DNA of 64,000 bases, from assembly GCA_030673845.1 (NCBI GenBank), contig JAUTCQ010000021.1, positions 210,647-274,646 on the forward strand, in the 5' to 3' direction. The translations under genes and the position numbers were made by a program. The notes under the pieces are model-generated. The model was not told where the DNA came from, did no database searches, and was given only the letters and a program-made list of their open reading frames with translations. This DNA comes from Verrucomicrobiota bacterium JB022 (GTDB lineage: Bacteria; Verrucomicrobiota; Verrucomicrobiia; Opitutales; Oceanipulchritudinaceae). Shown here piece after piece: positions 44,868 through 53,190 of this stretch. Within the stretch, counting starts at the first letter, position 1. Every line of letters starts with the position of its first letter.

Positions 44868-46343
44868 TTAATCATAAAGCCCTTCAACGAACCAGGCGCC
44901 GCCGTCGCAGAAGACGCGCAGGCAAGGGCCGGATTCGAGTTGCACGTCCCATTCTTCGCGGGACCAGCGGTGGTCGCGTTGCCACCATTGGCCGCCGCCG
45001 CGCCAAGGGCCGCGGGTGTCGGCGACAGGGCCGGCGTAGAGTTCGCTTTGCAGGTGACGCGGCTCGCCGTCGGTGAAGATGACCTGTACGGGCAGCGGCT
45101 GACGATATCGACGGAGCGCAGGACCCAGCGGCGGTGCGGAGACGTTCGCATCTTCGGGCGGAACTTCGCGCGGCAGGGCCTCCAGGCGGAAACTGTCGGG
45201 GCGGAAGGTGTCTTCGAGGCGCGGCGAACCGACGCGAGCGGAGCCGACCAGCCCGTTGAGCCGGGCCAGCGTGTCTTCAAAGCGCCAGGCGTCCTTCAGC
45301 GCCGTCTCAAACAGGCCACGTTGGCGGGCGCGCTCGGGAGTGGGCTTCAGGCGCAGGCCCAGCCCGGTGATGGCCGAGTCGAGCCGCAGGTTTTCAAGGT
45401 GGGCATGCAGGAGGCGACGGAGCAGTTCGGGGTCGCGCGTCGGTTCAGGCACGCGGAAACGCCGCTGATACGGCTCGCCCTGATCCTGCGTCAGCTCGAG
45501 CAGCATCGCCTCGGCCACGCGCTGCGCCGCACCCAAGCGCCGACACAGTTGCTCCAGCAGGCGTTGCAGCAAGAACAGCAGCGGCTCCAGTGTCTCCAGC
45601 ACGTGCTCGAGCTCCACGAATTCCCGGTAGACCGGTGGCAGTTCGGCGTGACGCAAAAGCCGGTGCGTGCGGCCCGCCAAGCGGTCCCACCAAAGCAGGC
45701 CATCGGGGCCAAGGCGCTGCCCCACTTCGTGACGCGGCAGTCGGGCGAAATCCGCCAGCGTGTACAGCCCCCAGTCGGCGAGGATGCCTTGCAGCTTGGG
45801 CGTTCCGCCGAGCAAGGTCAGCGGGGTCTGCCGCAGGAAGTCGTGATGCGGCAGGTGGCCCTCCGCCAGCACGGTCACCGACTCCGCCGCCCGGGCAACG
45901 AGTTCGGCGAGGTCAGGTGTCGCGGCCACGCCAAAGCGCCCGTCGAGGTAGAGCTGCGCCAGCTCGTCGCGGATATGCTGGCCGGCGGCCTGCAGGGCAG
46001 CGGGGGCTTGATCGGTGCCGTCGAGGTCGAGCGTGCAAAGGCCGGGCTGCGTCACTTCCACCCTTGGCGTCAACGACCAAGCGGCCGTTAGTAGCAGGCG
46101 CGCCGCCGTGGCTTCGGCGTTCGGGTTGCGCGGCGAAAGCTCGATCGTCGCACACCGGGCCTGCGCTTGGGCGGCCGTCATGCCGGGCTCGATCAGGTGG
46201 TGGCGGGCAGCGGCGTTGCACTCGACCACGACCGACTGGCGACTCGAGCGGTCGATCACGCCAGCCGGATGCCGCCGTGCTGTTGGGCGACCGCGTAGCA
46301 CGCTTTGCAGGGCAAAGTTGGGCAGATGGATTACCGCAAACAT
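44868..46343 (-). CDS. imuB: Y-family polymerase-like protein ImuB
   Basis: A 491-residue protein with the Y-family polymerase fold but not its active-site acids: the usual DxDxFFA is replaced by 'MFAVIHLPNFALQSVLRGRP', and the later SIDE-type motif by 'LCTLDLDGTDQAP'. That is normal for ImuB, which is not a polymerase but a hub linking DnaE2 to the sliding clamp. The little-finger region has 'GLRLKPTPERARQRGLFE', close to a clamp-binding 'QxxLF' pattern. The C-terminal part matches the family length. It begins 9 bp after the imuA stop, so they form an operon. Confidence 0.95.
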   Translation of the reverse strand: MFAVIHLPNFALQSVLRGRPTARRHPAGVIDRSSRQSVVVECNAAARHHLIEPGMTAAQAQARCATIELSPRNPNAEATAARLLLTAAWSLTPRVEVTQPGLCTLDLDGTDQAPAALQAAGQHIRDELAQLYLDGRFGVAATPDLAELVARAAESVTVLAEGHLPHHDFLRQTPLTLLGGTPKLQGILADWGLYTLADFARLPRHEVGQRLGPDGLLWWDRLAGRTHRLLRHAELPPVYREFVELEHVLETLEPLLFLLQRLLEQLCRRLGAAQRVAEAMLLELTQDQGEPYQRRFRVPEPTRDPELLRRLLHAHLENLRLDSAITGLGLRLKPTPERARQRGLFETALKDAWRFEDTLARLNGLVGSARVGSPRLEDTFRPDSFRLEALPREVPPEDANVSAPPLGPALRRYRQPLPVQVIFTDGEPRHLQSELYAGPVADTRGPWRGGGQWWQRDHRWSREEWDVQLESGPCLRVFCDGGAWFVEGLYD

Positions 46344-46352
46344 GGCGCTCCT

Positions 46353-47081
46353 TTACCCGGCGGCGAATTGCGAAGATTGACCGCCCGCCTGTCGGGACCG
46401 CAGCACCTGCGCTTCAAGCTGGGCGTGGACTGCGCCGGGCGGTTGCTCCAGGCTCGCGAGCCCAAGCGATGCGTTACTCAGCTCCAGCCGCAACTCGGCG
46501 CTCGGCACCATTGGCCGAGGAGTGAAAACCAGACAGACGCTTCCGTGCTGCGCCCCCACCCTTTGCAGGCGATACCAGAGCGTCGCGTGCGCCTGACGCA
46601 GCGCTTGCGCCGACGCGTCCCGCAGGTCGACCAGCAGCACCGGGAAGTTCTCGTCGCGCATCAGCAAGTCGGCCGCCTGCAGGGCCTGCGCCGCCTCCTG
46701 ACACCGCACCCACAGCAGATGCGGCAACGCCTCCGCTCCGGCCGTCGCCGGATCGAAGCGATCGAGCGCATCGATCAGCGCCACAAACTGCCGCTCCCGC
46801 CGCGCCGCCCGGATCACCTGCACCAGCAGGCTCTGCGCCCCTCGCGAATCCGGCGCCGCCACCACCTCCGTCAACGCCCCCCGCGGCAGCCCGCCGCCCA
46901 GCGTCTCATCCAGCACCTCGATCCCCGTGGCAAAAGTATCCCGCTCCAGCGCCTCCCCTGCCCACTGCACCTTCTCCCCCAACTGCCTGCGCAGCCGCGC
47001 CAAAGCCTCCCGCCGATCCCCCGGAAATTGGGCGACCGCAGGCAACACACCCGGCATCGACTGACGTGAAGACGCTCCCAT
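46353..47081 (-). CDS. imuA: ImuA, RecA-like translesion accessory protein
   Basis: A 242-residue RecA/SulA-related protein. 'TGIEVLDETLGGGLPRGALT' is the degenerate P-loop region; 'VRCQEAAQALQAADLLMRDE' and 'FPVLLVDLRD' follow the RecA core. ImuA works with ImuB and DnaE2 in damage-induced mutagenesis and modulates RecA. It is the first gene of the cassette. A TGAAC-N4-GTTCA palindrome 7 bp upstream of the ATG is a likely LexA site, so the operon should be SOS-controlled. Confidence 0.92.
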   Translation of the reverse strand: MGASSRQSMPGVLPAVAQFPGDRREALARLRRQLGEKVQWAGEALERDTFATGIEVLDETLGGGLPRGALTEVVAAPDSRGAQSLLVQVIRAARRERQFVALIDALDRFDPATAGAEALPHLLWVRCQEAAQALQAADLLMRDENFPVLLVDLRDASAQALRQAHATLWYRLQRVGAQHGSVCLVFTPRPMVPSAELRLELSNASLGLASLEQPPGAVHAQLEAQVLRSRQAGGQSSQFAAG

Positions 47082-47088
47082 AATTAAA

Positions 47089-47102
47089 TGAACACCCGTT
47101 CA
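47089..47102 (-). promoter_or_regulatory. LexA-like operator of the imuA-imuB-dnaE2 cassette
   Basis: 'TGAACACCCGTTCA' is a perfect TGAAC-N4-GTTCA palindrome, only 7 bp before the imuA ATG. The same form (GAAC-N4-GTTC) is the LexA box of Bacillus-type LexA. Its place at an SOS mutagenesis cassette supports the call. Confidence 0.7.
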
Positions 47103-47954
47103 CTATTTGAGGGCGATTCCCGCACGTCAAGGCCATCGCTGCTAAGGGCCACGGAAGGCGTTACACCTCAGGCGAATCGGGTGGGACGCACGTGGCGGTG
47201 TAGGCTACAAGGCAGGCTCGCACCTCGACGCTGAACCAACGCTTTACATCCTGAGCAGACGCAAAGTTCGTCATCCTCGGGCTCGCGCCACGCCCATAAG
47301 TCACACGCAATCGACTCATTAACACCGCTATACGTCCTCGCTGCTTTCGCATTATGCGGCCAAGAACTGGAAGCTAATCTTAAACGATAGAACGAGCGTG
47401 GAGCATTCTAATGCTGATTGTAGTTTTCCTGAGAGTAGACAATATCCCGTCTTGCAGTATTGGCCAAGCAGAATCAGATGTCAGTTCTTTCACAAAAAGC
47501 ATCAGCAATTCCTAACCGAAACTTCAATCAACAGATCCTATCTGCGCTGCAACTTGGCCGCATGTTCGTCCTCCATCTTTCAACGATATGTGCTATCCTA
47601 ACTTCATTAATCCATTACATGGTTACAACGAGGTAATAACTCATCTACCATGTAAAGCGCGAAATCTACAATAGCTCCAAAAATCTGCTAAGCTATGGAT
47701 TATGACAAGCCGCAAAAGGGAGCTCGATGACTGCCAAGCACAACTCATCTGCACTCACTCCAGCTAGCCCCTCTGTTATTCCCAGAACCACATGCCCCTG
47801 AAGACGCTCATACCGTAACCCGTAATCGTGAGTCAGGCAGAAGATACCGAAACGGATACCCGTGCGCAAATATGTAGGTGTCCAAAGAAGACACGCTAAA
47901 CAATGGCCTGCATTTCCCGATCGCAGAATTGCATTACTTGAACCCACCGGTTAA
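47103..47954. other. Gene-poor region, left border of the defence island
   Basis: About 850 bp between imuA and the GHKL-type gene. GC falls clearly after about 47360. Short open frames here (47161-47352, 47398-47601 and 47693-47947) show no family resemblance or ribosome-binding sites. 47693-47947 on the minus strand (84 codons) is the only one with protein-like composition and may be a small gene or gene remnant. No integrase, tRNA or direct repeat was found. Confidence 0.5.
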
Positions 47955-49352
47955 ATGGCGATTTCCATGAAGCACTTCGACCTTAACATCGATAAATTTC
48001 TTGAAGACTGGGACCTCGTACACGCAATCCGAGAGCTCATTGCCAACGCTCTTGATGAGGCACACCTTACTGGAACTCACATGCCGACGATCTTCAAAAC
48101 TAAAGACGGAGTGTGGTGCATACAGGATAGCGGACGAGGCATTCAGCACAAACATCTCATCCAGAATGAGAGTCCGGAGAAGCATGCTGCTCCAAGTATA
48201 ATTGGGCGATTTGGGGTAGGCTTGAAGGACGCTCTTGCAACCTTTGAGCGGCGTGGTGCACAGGTATCACTCCTGTCCAAGCACGGTGATATATCTTTAT
48301 TGCGCCGACGGAAAGAAGGCTTCAATGACGAAACTCTGCACGCGGCAATCGCTCCTCCTTCTGATCCTGCTCGAGTAGGCACTTTGTGTCGACTGATGGG
48401 CATAGCCGATAAGGAGGTGGAGGCGGCGAAGAGCATGTTCCTCGTGTTCCGAAAAGAGCAACCACTCGCAACCACACAATTCGGGGATTTGTACGCGAAA
48501 TCGGGTGAATGCGGCCAGATATTTTACAACGGACTACTGATCGGAGAAGAGCAAAATTTCAGATTCAGCTACAACATTACCTCCGCTACATCCGAACTCC
48601 GAAAAGGAATGAATCGGGAGCGGAAGGGCCTAGGGCGCGGCGCATATGCCAGTCGTGTGCAAGATATTCTGCTTCGATCCGATTCAAAACCCGTTCGATC
48701 GGCTCTTGCTGCGGAACTCGAAAACCTCAGCCGCGGCCTCGCATGTGATGAGATGATGCAGTGGCTCTCCGTTCAACTTCACGCGGTAAAGATTCTGAAT
48801 GCCCACGGGAATGTAGTGTTTCTGACCAGCCAAATGTGCCAGGAACGGCCCGATCTGATTGATGCTGCGACCACCTCAGGATCTCAGATCATTCAGGTTC
48901 CAGAGCGGCTCGCAGACAAGATCAGCGGGGCCTGCGACTACGAGAATCGCCCTCTCGTCGACGCGGCGGTGTTCTGGCAGCAGCGCAACGATTCGTTTGA
49001 ATACGAATGGGTATCGGTAAAATCTCTTGACCCCGCTGAGGCTGCAGTCTGGCGTTACCGAGGGAGAATTCTCGCACTGATCGGTGGGCGGCCGCCTCTT
49101 GTGCGCCAGATCCGCATAGCAGAGTCACTGCGCCCGGGGCAAACCGGAGATTTTGTCACAAAAGGTGTGTGGGATCCTCATCGGGGACTTATCGTCATCA
49201 AACGCAGTGCGCTGGCGTCTCTGGAGGATTTTGCCGGGACACTGCTACATGAGGCGCTACATGCGAAGTTCGAGGTAGGTGATGTCTCACGCGAGTTTGA
49301 GTCCCGCCTGACGGATTTGGCAGGAACCCTCGCTGCACAGGTAGTTCGCTGA
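47955..49352 (+). CDS. GHKL-type ATPase fused to an HExxH metalloprotease-like domain
   Basis: A 465-residue protein. The N-terminal 150 residues are a histidine kinase/Hsp90-like ATP-binding domain: 'IRELIANALDEA' (Asn box, about 25-36), 'CIQDSGRGI' (G1, about 55-63) and 'IGRFGVGLKDALATF' (G2, about 84-98). A middle part of about 250 residues is not recognised. The C-terminus carries 'LLHEALHAKF' with His432, Glu433 and His436, a zinc-protease HExxH pattern, and acidic residues at 447-449 that could be the third ligand. ATP-driven control of a protease would suit a defence or quality-control role. It stands upstream of the type I restriction genes, on the same strand. Not a described family to my knowledge. 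Confidence 0.7.
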   Translation: MAISMKHFDLNIDKFLEDWDLVHAIRELIANALDEAHLTGTHMPTIFKTKDGVWCIQDSGRGIQHKHLIQNESPEKHAAPSIIGRFGVGLKDALATFERRGAQVSLLSKHGDISLLRRRKEGFNDETLHAAIAPPSDPARVGTLCRLMGIADKEVEAAKSMFLVFRKEQPLATTQFGDLYAKSGECGQIFYNGLLIGEEQNFRFSYNITSATSELRKGMNRERKGLGRGAYASRVQDILLRSDSKPVRSALAAELENLSRGLACDEMMQWLSVQLHAVKILNAHGNVVFLTSQMCQERPDLIDAATTSGSQIIQVPERLADKISGACDYENRPLVDAAVFWQQRNDSFEYEWVSVKSLDPAEAAVWRYRGRILALIGGRPPLVRQIRIAESLRPGQTGDFVTKGVWDPHRGLIVIKRSALASLEDFAGTLLHEALHAKFEVGDVSREFESRLTDLAGTLAAQVVR

Positions 49353-49614
49353 CCCAATGCAACCCTTAGCGTCCCATCCGCGGCGGCAGGAAACACATAT
49401 CCACATGCGACGGATAAAAACCATTGACTTTCTCAACTAGACATCACATCCTTACATCTGCGCAAACAAAAATACCCCGACGTGTAAACATCGAGGTATT
49501 CTTGTGGAACCGCCACGAAAGCAGTTCAGGTCGTGAAGAAGCCAAGAGCATGCTGACGTGGTGGCTGAAGTCAAGGAGTGCCGCGCCCGCTCCGCAACCC
49601 TCAGTCAAGACACC

Positions 49615-49863
49615 ATGAGTAAAGATCGAGATCGCCACGTGTATCTCCGCCCCGACGGAAAGTGGGCCAACAAAAGACAGGATGCTGAGCGCCCTTCGAG
49701 CCTACATGATACGCAGAAAGATGCCGAGCAAGCTGCTCGGGATATGCTACGTCGCCAAGGCGGCGGGGAGTTGAACACACATGACCGAGGGGGCCGCATT
49801 CGCTCCAAGGACACGATTCCGCCGGGTAATGACCCGAGCTCGATTCGGGACACGGAGCACTAG
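49615..49863 (+). CDS. DUF2188-family small protein
   Basis: The start at 49615 ('MSKDRDRHVYLRPDGKWA') gives 82 residues. 'HVYLRPDGKWANKRQDAERP' and 'AARDMLRRQGGGELNTHDRG', followed by 'GRIRSKDTIPPGND', are the characteristic blocks of DUF2188, a small beta-alpha protein often found next to mobile genes. Its function is unknown. It ends 12 bp before the half-length HsdS gene and probably belongs to the same transcript. An upstream extension to 49558 has no support. Confidence 0.75.
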   Translation: MSKDRDRHVYLRPDGKWANKRQDAERPSSLHDTQKDAEQAARDMLRRQGGGELNTHDRGGRIRSKDTIPPGNDPSSIRDTEH

Positions 49864-49875
49864 CCCCGCCTGAAG

Positions 49876-50478
49876 ATGAAATACGCGCAGGTAGAGCTGG
49901 GTGAGTTGGCGCAAATCCAACTTGGGTTAACGTTGCGGGGCTCGGATGCTTCGCAGCACGATCCCGAGGGGACGCATAGGCTTCTTCGGATCAGCGATGT
50001 CACGCCAGATGGTGTGCTTCAGTGGTCACAAGAGACGCTCATCAAGCTGGAGGCCTCGACCGCCGAGAAAGCAGAACTGAAGCCGGGCGACGTTGTGGTG
50101 GTGGCACGCGGCGCCCGCATGACGGCAGCGGTTTTTCAAGACGAGTTTTCCTCGGTGGCCGGAAGCCAGTTTTGTGTCGTGCGTTGCGCAACTGGGCAGA
50201 TTGACCCCACCTACCTGCGCTTTTTCCTTAACCTCCCTCAGAGCCAAGATGCTTTAATGGCAGAGAGTCGAGGCACTTATATTCGAGCACTTTCCGCCCG
50301 CTCACTCGCACAATTTAGAATCCCGCTGCCGCCACTCGAGCGCCAGCGGCTGTTCGCCTCGCTAGATGGCCTTCGCCTGCAGGAGAAGCACCTGACAACG
50401 CGACTGGTCGAGCTTCGCGACCAACTGACGCAACAAACCTTGCAGCAGGCCCTATCTGGGCACCATAAAATTTCGTAA
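49876..50478 (+). CDS. Half-length type I specificity (HsdS-like) protein
   Basis: A 200-residue protein with a single target-recognition domain: 'QVELGELAQIQLGLTLRGSD', 'LLRISDVTPDGVLQW', 'LKPGDVVVVARGARMTAAVF', 'FCVVRCATGQIDPTYLRFFL', 'GTYIRALSARSLAQFRIPLP', then one conserved helix 'RLFASLDGLRLQEKHL'. A full HsdS has two such domains, and one is present at 51979. Half-S proteins can dimerise into a full specificity unit. It lies 10 bp before hsdM, so it is co-expressed and might give the system a second target. Confidence 0.8.
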   Translation: MKYAQVELGELAQIQLGLTLRGSDASQHDPEGTHRLLRISDVTPDGVLQWSQETLIKLEASTAEKAELKPGDVVVVARGARMTAAVFQDEFSSVAGSQFCVVRCATGQIDPTYLRFFLNLPQSQDALMAESRGTYIRALSARSLAQFRIPLPPLERQRLFASLDGLRLQEKHLTTRLVELRDQLTQQTLQQALSGHHKIS

Positions 50479-50488
50479 CGCTTTTGCT

Positions 50489-51982
50489 ATGTCCAAAGAA
50501 GACCTTCAAGGGGAAATCAATCAGGTAGCCTGGTCTGCCTGTGACACGTTCAGAGGGGTGCTAGACCCTGAAGGCTACCGTAATTACATTCTAGTTATGC
50601 TCTTCGTCAAAGCGATCAGTGATCTGGTCAAAGACCATCGCGAGCGCTACATGGAAGAGTATAATGGTGACCTCCGTCGCGTGGAGCGCCGCCTGAGCCG
50701 GGAGCGCTTCATCCTGCCGGAGGGTACCGACTTTGACTCGCTCTACGCCCAGCGGGATCAGGACGATATCGGAGAGCGCATCAACATTGCCTTGGACCAG
50801 ATCGAGGAGGCGAATAAGGCCAAACTCGAAGGTGTGTTCCGGGAAGTTGATTTCAATTCCGACTCTCGCCTGGGGCAGACGAAGGACCGAAACGCGCGGC
50901 TCAAGCAAGTGCTGAAGGACTTTGCGGACCCACGGCTGGACCTTCGGCCGTCCCGCGTCGGTGGCGAAGACGTCATCGGCAATGTCTATGAGTATCTGCT
51001 GGAGAGATTCGCTTCGGATGCGGGCAAAAAAGCGGGCGAATTCTATACCCCGGGGCAGGTTTCAACCCTGATGGCCCGGCTGCTGAACCCGAAGAAGGGT
51101 GACACCATTTGCGACCCGACCTGCGGTTCGGGCTCGTTGCTGATCAAAGTGGGCTTGCAGGCGGACGAGCGGGACTTTGCGCTGTTTGGGCAGGAAAGCA
51201 ATGGCACGACGCACGCGCTTTGTCGGATGAACATGTTCTTGCACGGCATGGACAGCTTCCGCATCGAGTGGGGCGACACCTTGCGCAATCCCCGGCTGGT
51301 GGAAGGTGACCAGCTGATGAAATTCGACATCGTAGTGGCCAACCCACCCTTCTCGCTCGACAAGTGGGGGCAGGATGTCGCCGAGGCTGACCCGTTCAAT
51401 CGCTACCACCGGGGGCTCCCACCAAAGGGAAAAGGCGACTATGCCTTTATCACCCACATGATCGAAACGGCGCGCGAGGGTACCGGGAGAGTGGCCGTCG
51501 TCGTGCCACACGGGGTGCTGTTCCGTGGCGCGGCCGAAGGCAAGATCCGCCGGCAACTGATCGAGGAAAACCTGCTGGAAGCGGTCATCGGCCTGCCAGC
51601 CAACCTATTTTACGGCACGGGCATCCCAGCGGCTATCATGATCTTCAACCGCGGCAAGACGCATGGCGACGTGCTCTTCATTGATGCCTCGCGCGAATAT
51701 GACGATGGCAAGAACCGAAACCACCTGAGCGACGCGCACCTCGAGAAGATCGTGCAGACCTACCGCGCCTTTGAAACGGTGGAGAAGTATGCCTACCGGG
51801 CTAGCGCGCAGGATCTGGCGGACAATGACTTCAACCTCAATATCCCCCGCTACGTCGACACTTTCGAGGAAGAGGAGGAAATCGACTTGAACGAGGTGAA
51901 AGCGGAAATCGGTCGACTGGAAGACGAACTGACCGCCGTCCGCGCCAAGATGGAGGGATATCTGAAGGAGCTGGGGCTATGA
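50489..51982 (+). CDS. hsdM: Type I restriction-modification DNA methyltransferase HsdM
   Basis: A 497-residue N6-adenine methyltransferase. The N-terminal helical domain ('DLQGEINQVAWSACDTFRGV') is typical HsdM. 'GEFYTPGQVSTLMARLL' is followed by the SAM-binding 'DPTCGSGSLLIKVG' (motif I, about 209) and the catalytic 'NPPF' (N285). The coiled C-terminus 'IDLNEVKAEIGRLEDELTAV' contacts HsdS. It adds methyl groups to protect host DNA and with HsdS and HsdR forms the restriction complex. hsdS overlaps its stop by 4 bases. Confidence 0.95.
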   Translation: MSKEDLQGEINQVAWSACDTFRGVLDPEGYRNYILVMLFVKAISDLVKDHRERYMEEYNGDLRRVERRLSRERFILPEGTDFDSLYAQRDQDDIGERINIALDQIEEANKAKLEGVFREVDFNSDSRLGQTKDRNARLKQVLKDFADPRLDLRPSRVGGEDVIGNVYEYLLERFASDAGKKAGEFYTPGQVSTLMARLLNPKKGDTICDPTCGSGSLLIKVGLQADERDFALFGQESNGTTHALCRMNMFLHGMDSFRIEWGDTLRNPRLVEGDQLMKFDIVVANPPFSLDKWGQDVAEADPFNRYHRGLPPKGKGDYAFITHMIETAREGTGRVAVVVPHGVLFRGAAEGKIRRQLIEENLLEAVIGLPANLFYGTGIPAAIMIFNRGKTHGDVLFIDASREYDDGKNRNHLSDAHLEKIVQTYRAFETVEKYAYRASAQDLADNDFNLNIPRYVDTFEEEEEIDLNEVKAEIGRLEDELTAVRAKMEGYLKELGL

Positions 51983-53190
51983 GGAATGGATGGAAAATCA
52001 GACCTTTAGAAGATGTAGCGGTTATCCAAACAGGGTTATCAAAAAGCGCCTCTCGAAAGGGTAAATTAGTGGATTTGCCATATCTCAGAGTTGCAAATGT
52101 CCAAGCTGGACGAATTGACACCACCGAATTGAAACGAATCGGGGTGCCAGAGTCTGCCATTGAACGCTACAGGGTCAAAAAAGGGGACCTCCTTCTAACC
52201 GAAGGTGGCGATTTCGACAAACTTGGGCGTGGAGCTCTTTGGGATGGTTCAATTCCTGACTGTGTACACCAAAACCACGTTTTTGTCGTACGAGCTAACG
52301 AGAACTATCTAGACCGTCACTTTCTGGCCCTTCAAACACAGGCCCATCACGGCAAATCCTATTTTCTATCCTGCTCCAAGCAATCGACAAATCTTGCGAG
52401 CATAAATACCACCCAGCTGAAACAATTCCCTGCGCTTCTCCCTCCTCTTCCAGAGCAGCGGAAAATTGCCGAGATACTGGGGGCGTGGGACGATGCGCTG
52501 GAAAAGCTCGACACTCTCATCGCCGCCAAAACGCGCCGCAAACAGGGCCTCATGCAACAGTTGCTGACCGGCAAACGCCGCCTGCCAGGCTTTACGGGGG
52601 AGTGGCGGAAGGTGGCATTTGGGAAGTTGATGCAGGAACAGAACCGATATGTTGAATTTGATGATGATTACCTTTATCGACTGATCAGTGTCCGGAGGCG
52701 GGCAGAAGGGTTATTTCTTCGGGAAGCACTACACGGCCGGGATATCAAGACTAAGGTGATGAAACGTGTCCATACCGGCGACTTCCTTATCTCAAAAATG
52801 CAAGTCGTCCATGGAGCGCTCGGTTGCGTTAAAACGGAATTTGACGGATGCTATGTATCGGACTCGTATGAAGTGCTTATTCCCAGGAATCCCGAACAAT
52901 TGGAGGTCCGATTTTTAGACTATCTCTCACGCCTAAAGTTCTTCTGGCACCAAGCCTACGCGTGTAGTCATGGAGTGCATATTGAAAAAATGACCTTTGT
53001 GATGCGGGACTTCATGAAGGAAAAGATATCGATTCCCAAAAGTCGGAATGAACAAGCTGCAATTGCTGATATATTGGAAGCCAGCGACTCTGAACTTCAA
53101 CTTCTACGTAACCAGCGCCAAGCACTGGAACAGCAGAAGCGTGGGCTGATGCAACAACTGCTGACTGGAAAGGTGAGGGTGAAGGTATGA
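51979..53190 (+). CDS. hsdS: Type I restriction-modification specificity subunit HsdS
   Basis: A 403-residue subunit with two target-recognition domains (about 1-150 and 205-360) and two conserved helices. Each conserved stretch ends in the same words: 'KQGLMQQLLTGKRRLPGF' (about 190) and 'KRGLMQQLLTGKVRVKV' at the C-terminus. 'LLPPLPEQRKIAEILGAWDD' is the classical start of the central helix. It decides the two-part DNA target. The start overlaps hsdM (ATGA) and its stop overlaps the TIR gene (ATGA), so translation is coupled on both sides. Confidence 0.93.
   Translation: MRNGWKIRPLEDVAVIQTGLSKSASRKGKLVDLPYLRVANVQAGRIDTTELKRIGVPESAIERYRVKKGDLLLTEGGDFDKLGRGALWDGSIPDCVHQNHVFVVRANENYLDRHFLALQTQAHHGKSYFLSCSKQSTNLASINTTQLKQFPALLPPLPEQRKIAEILGAWDDALEKLDTLIAAKTRRKQGLMQQLLTGKRRLPGFTGEWRKVAFGKLMQEQNRYVEFDDDYLYRLISVRRRAEGLFLREALHGRDIKTKVMKRVHTGDFLISKMQVVHGALGCVKTEFDGCYVSDSYEVLIPRNPEQLEVRFLDYLSRLKFFWHQAYACSHGVHIEKMTFVMRDFMKEKISIPKSRNEQAAIADILEASDSELQLLRNQRQALEQQKRGLMQQLLTGKVRVKV

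Noticed and set aside
47693..47947. 84-codon minus-strand frame
   Set aside because: Composition is acceptable but there is no family match, no ribosome-binding site, and it lies in a gene-poor border; listed only within the region note.
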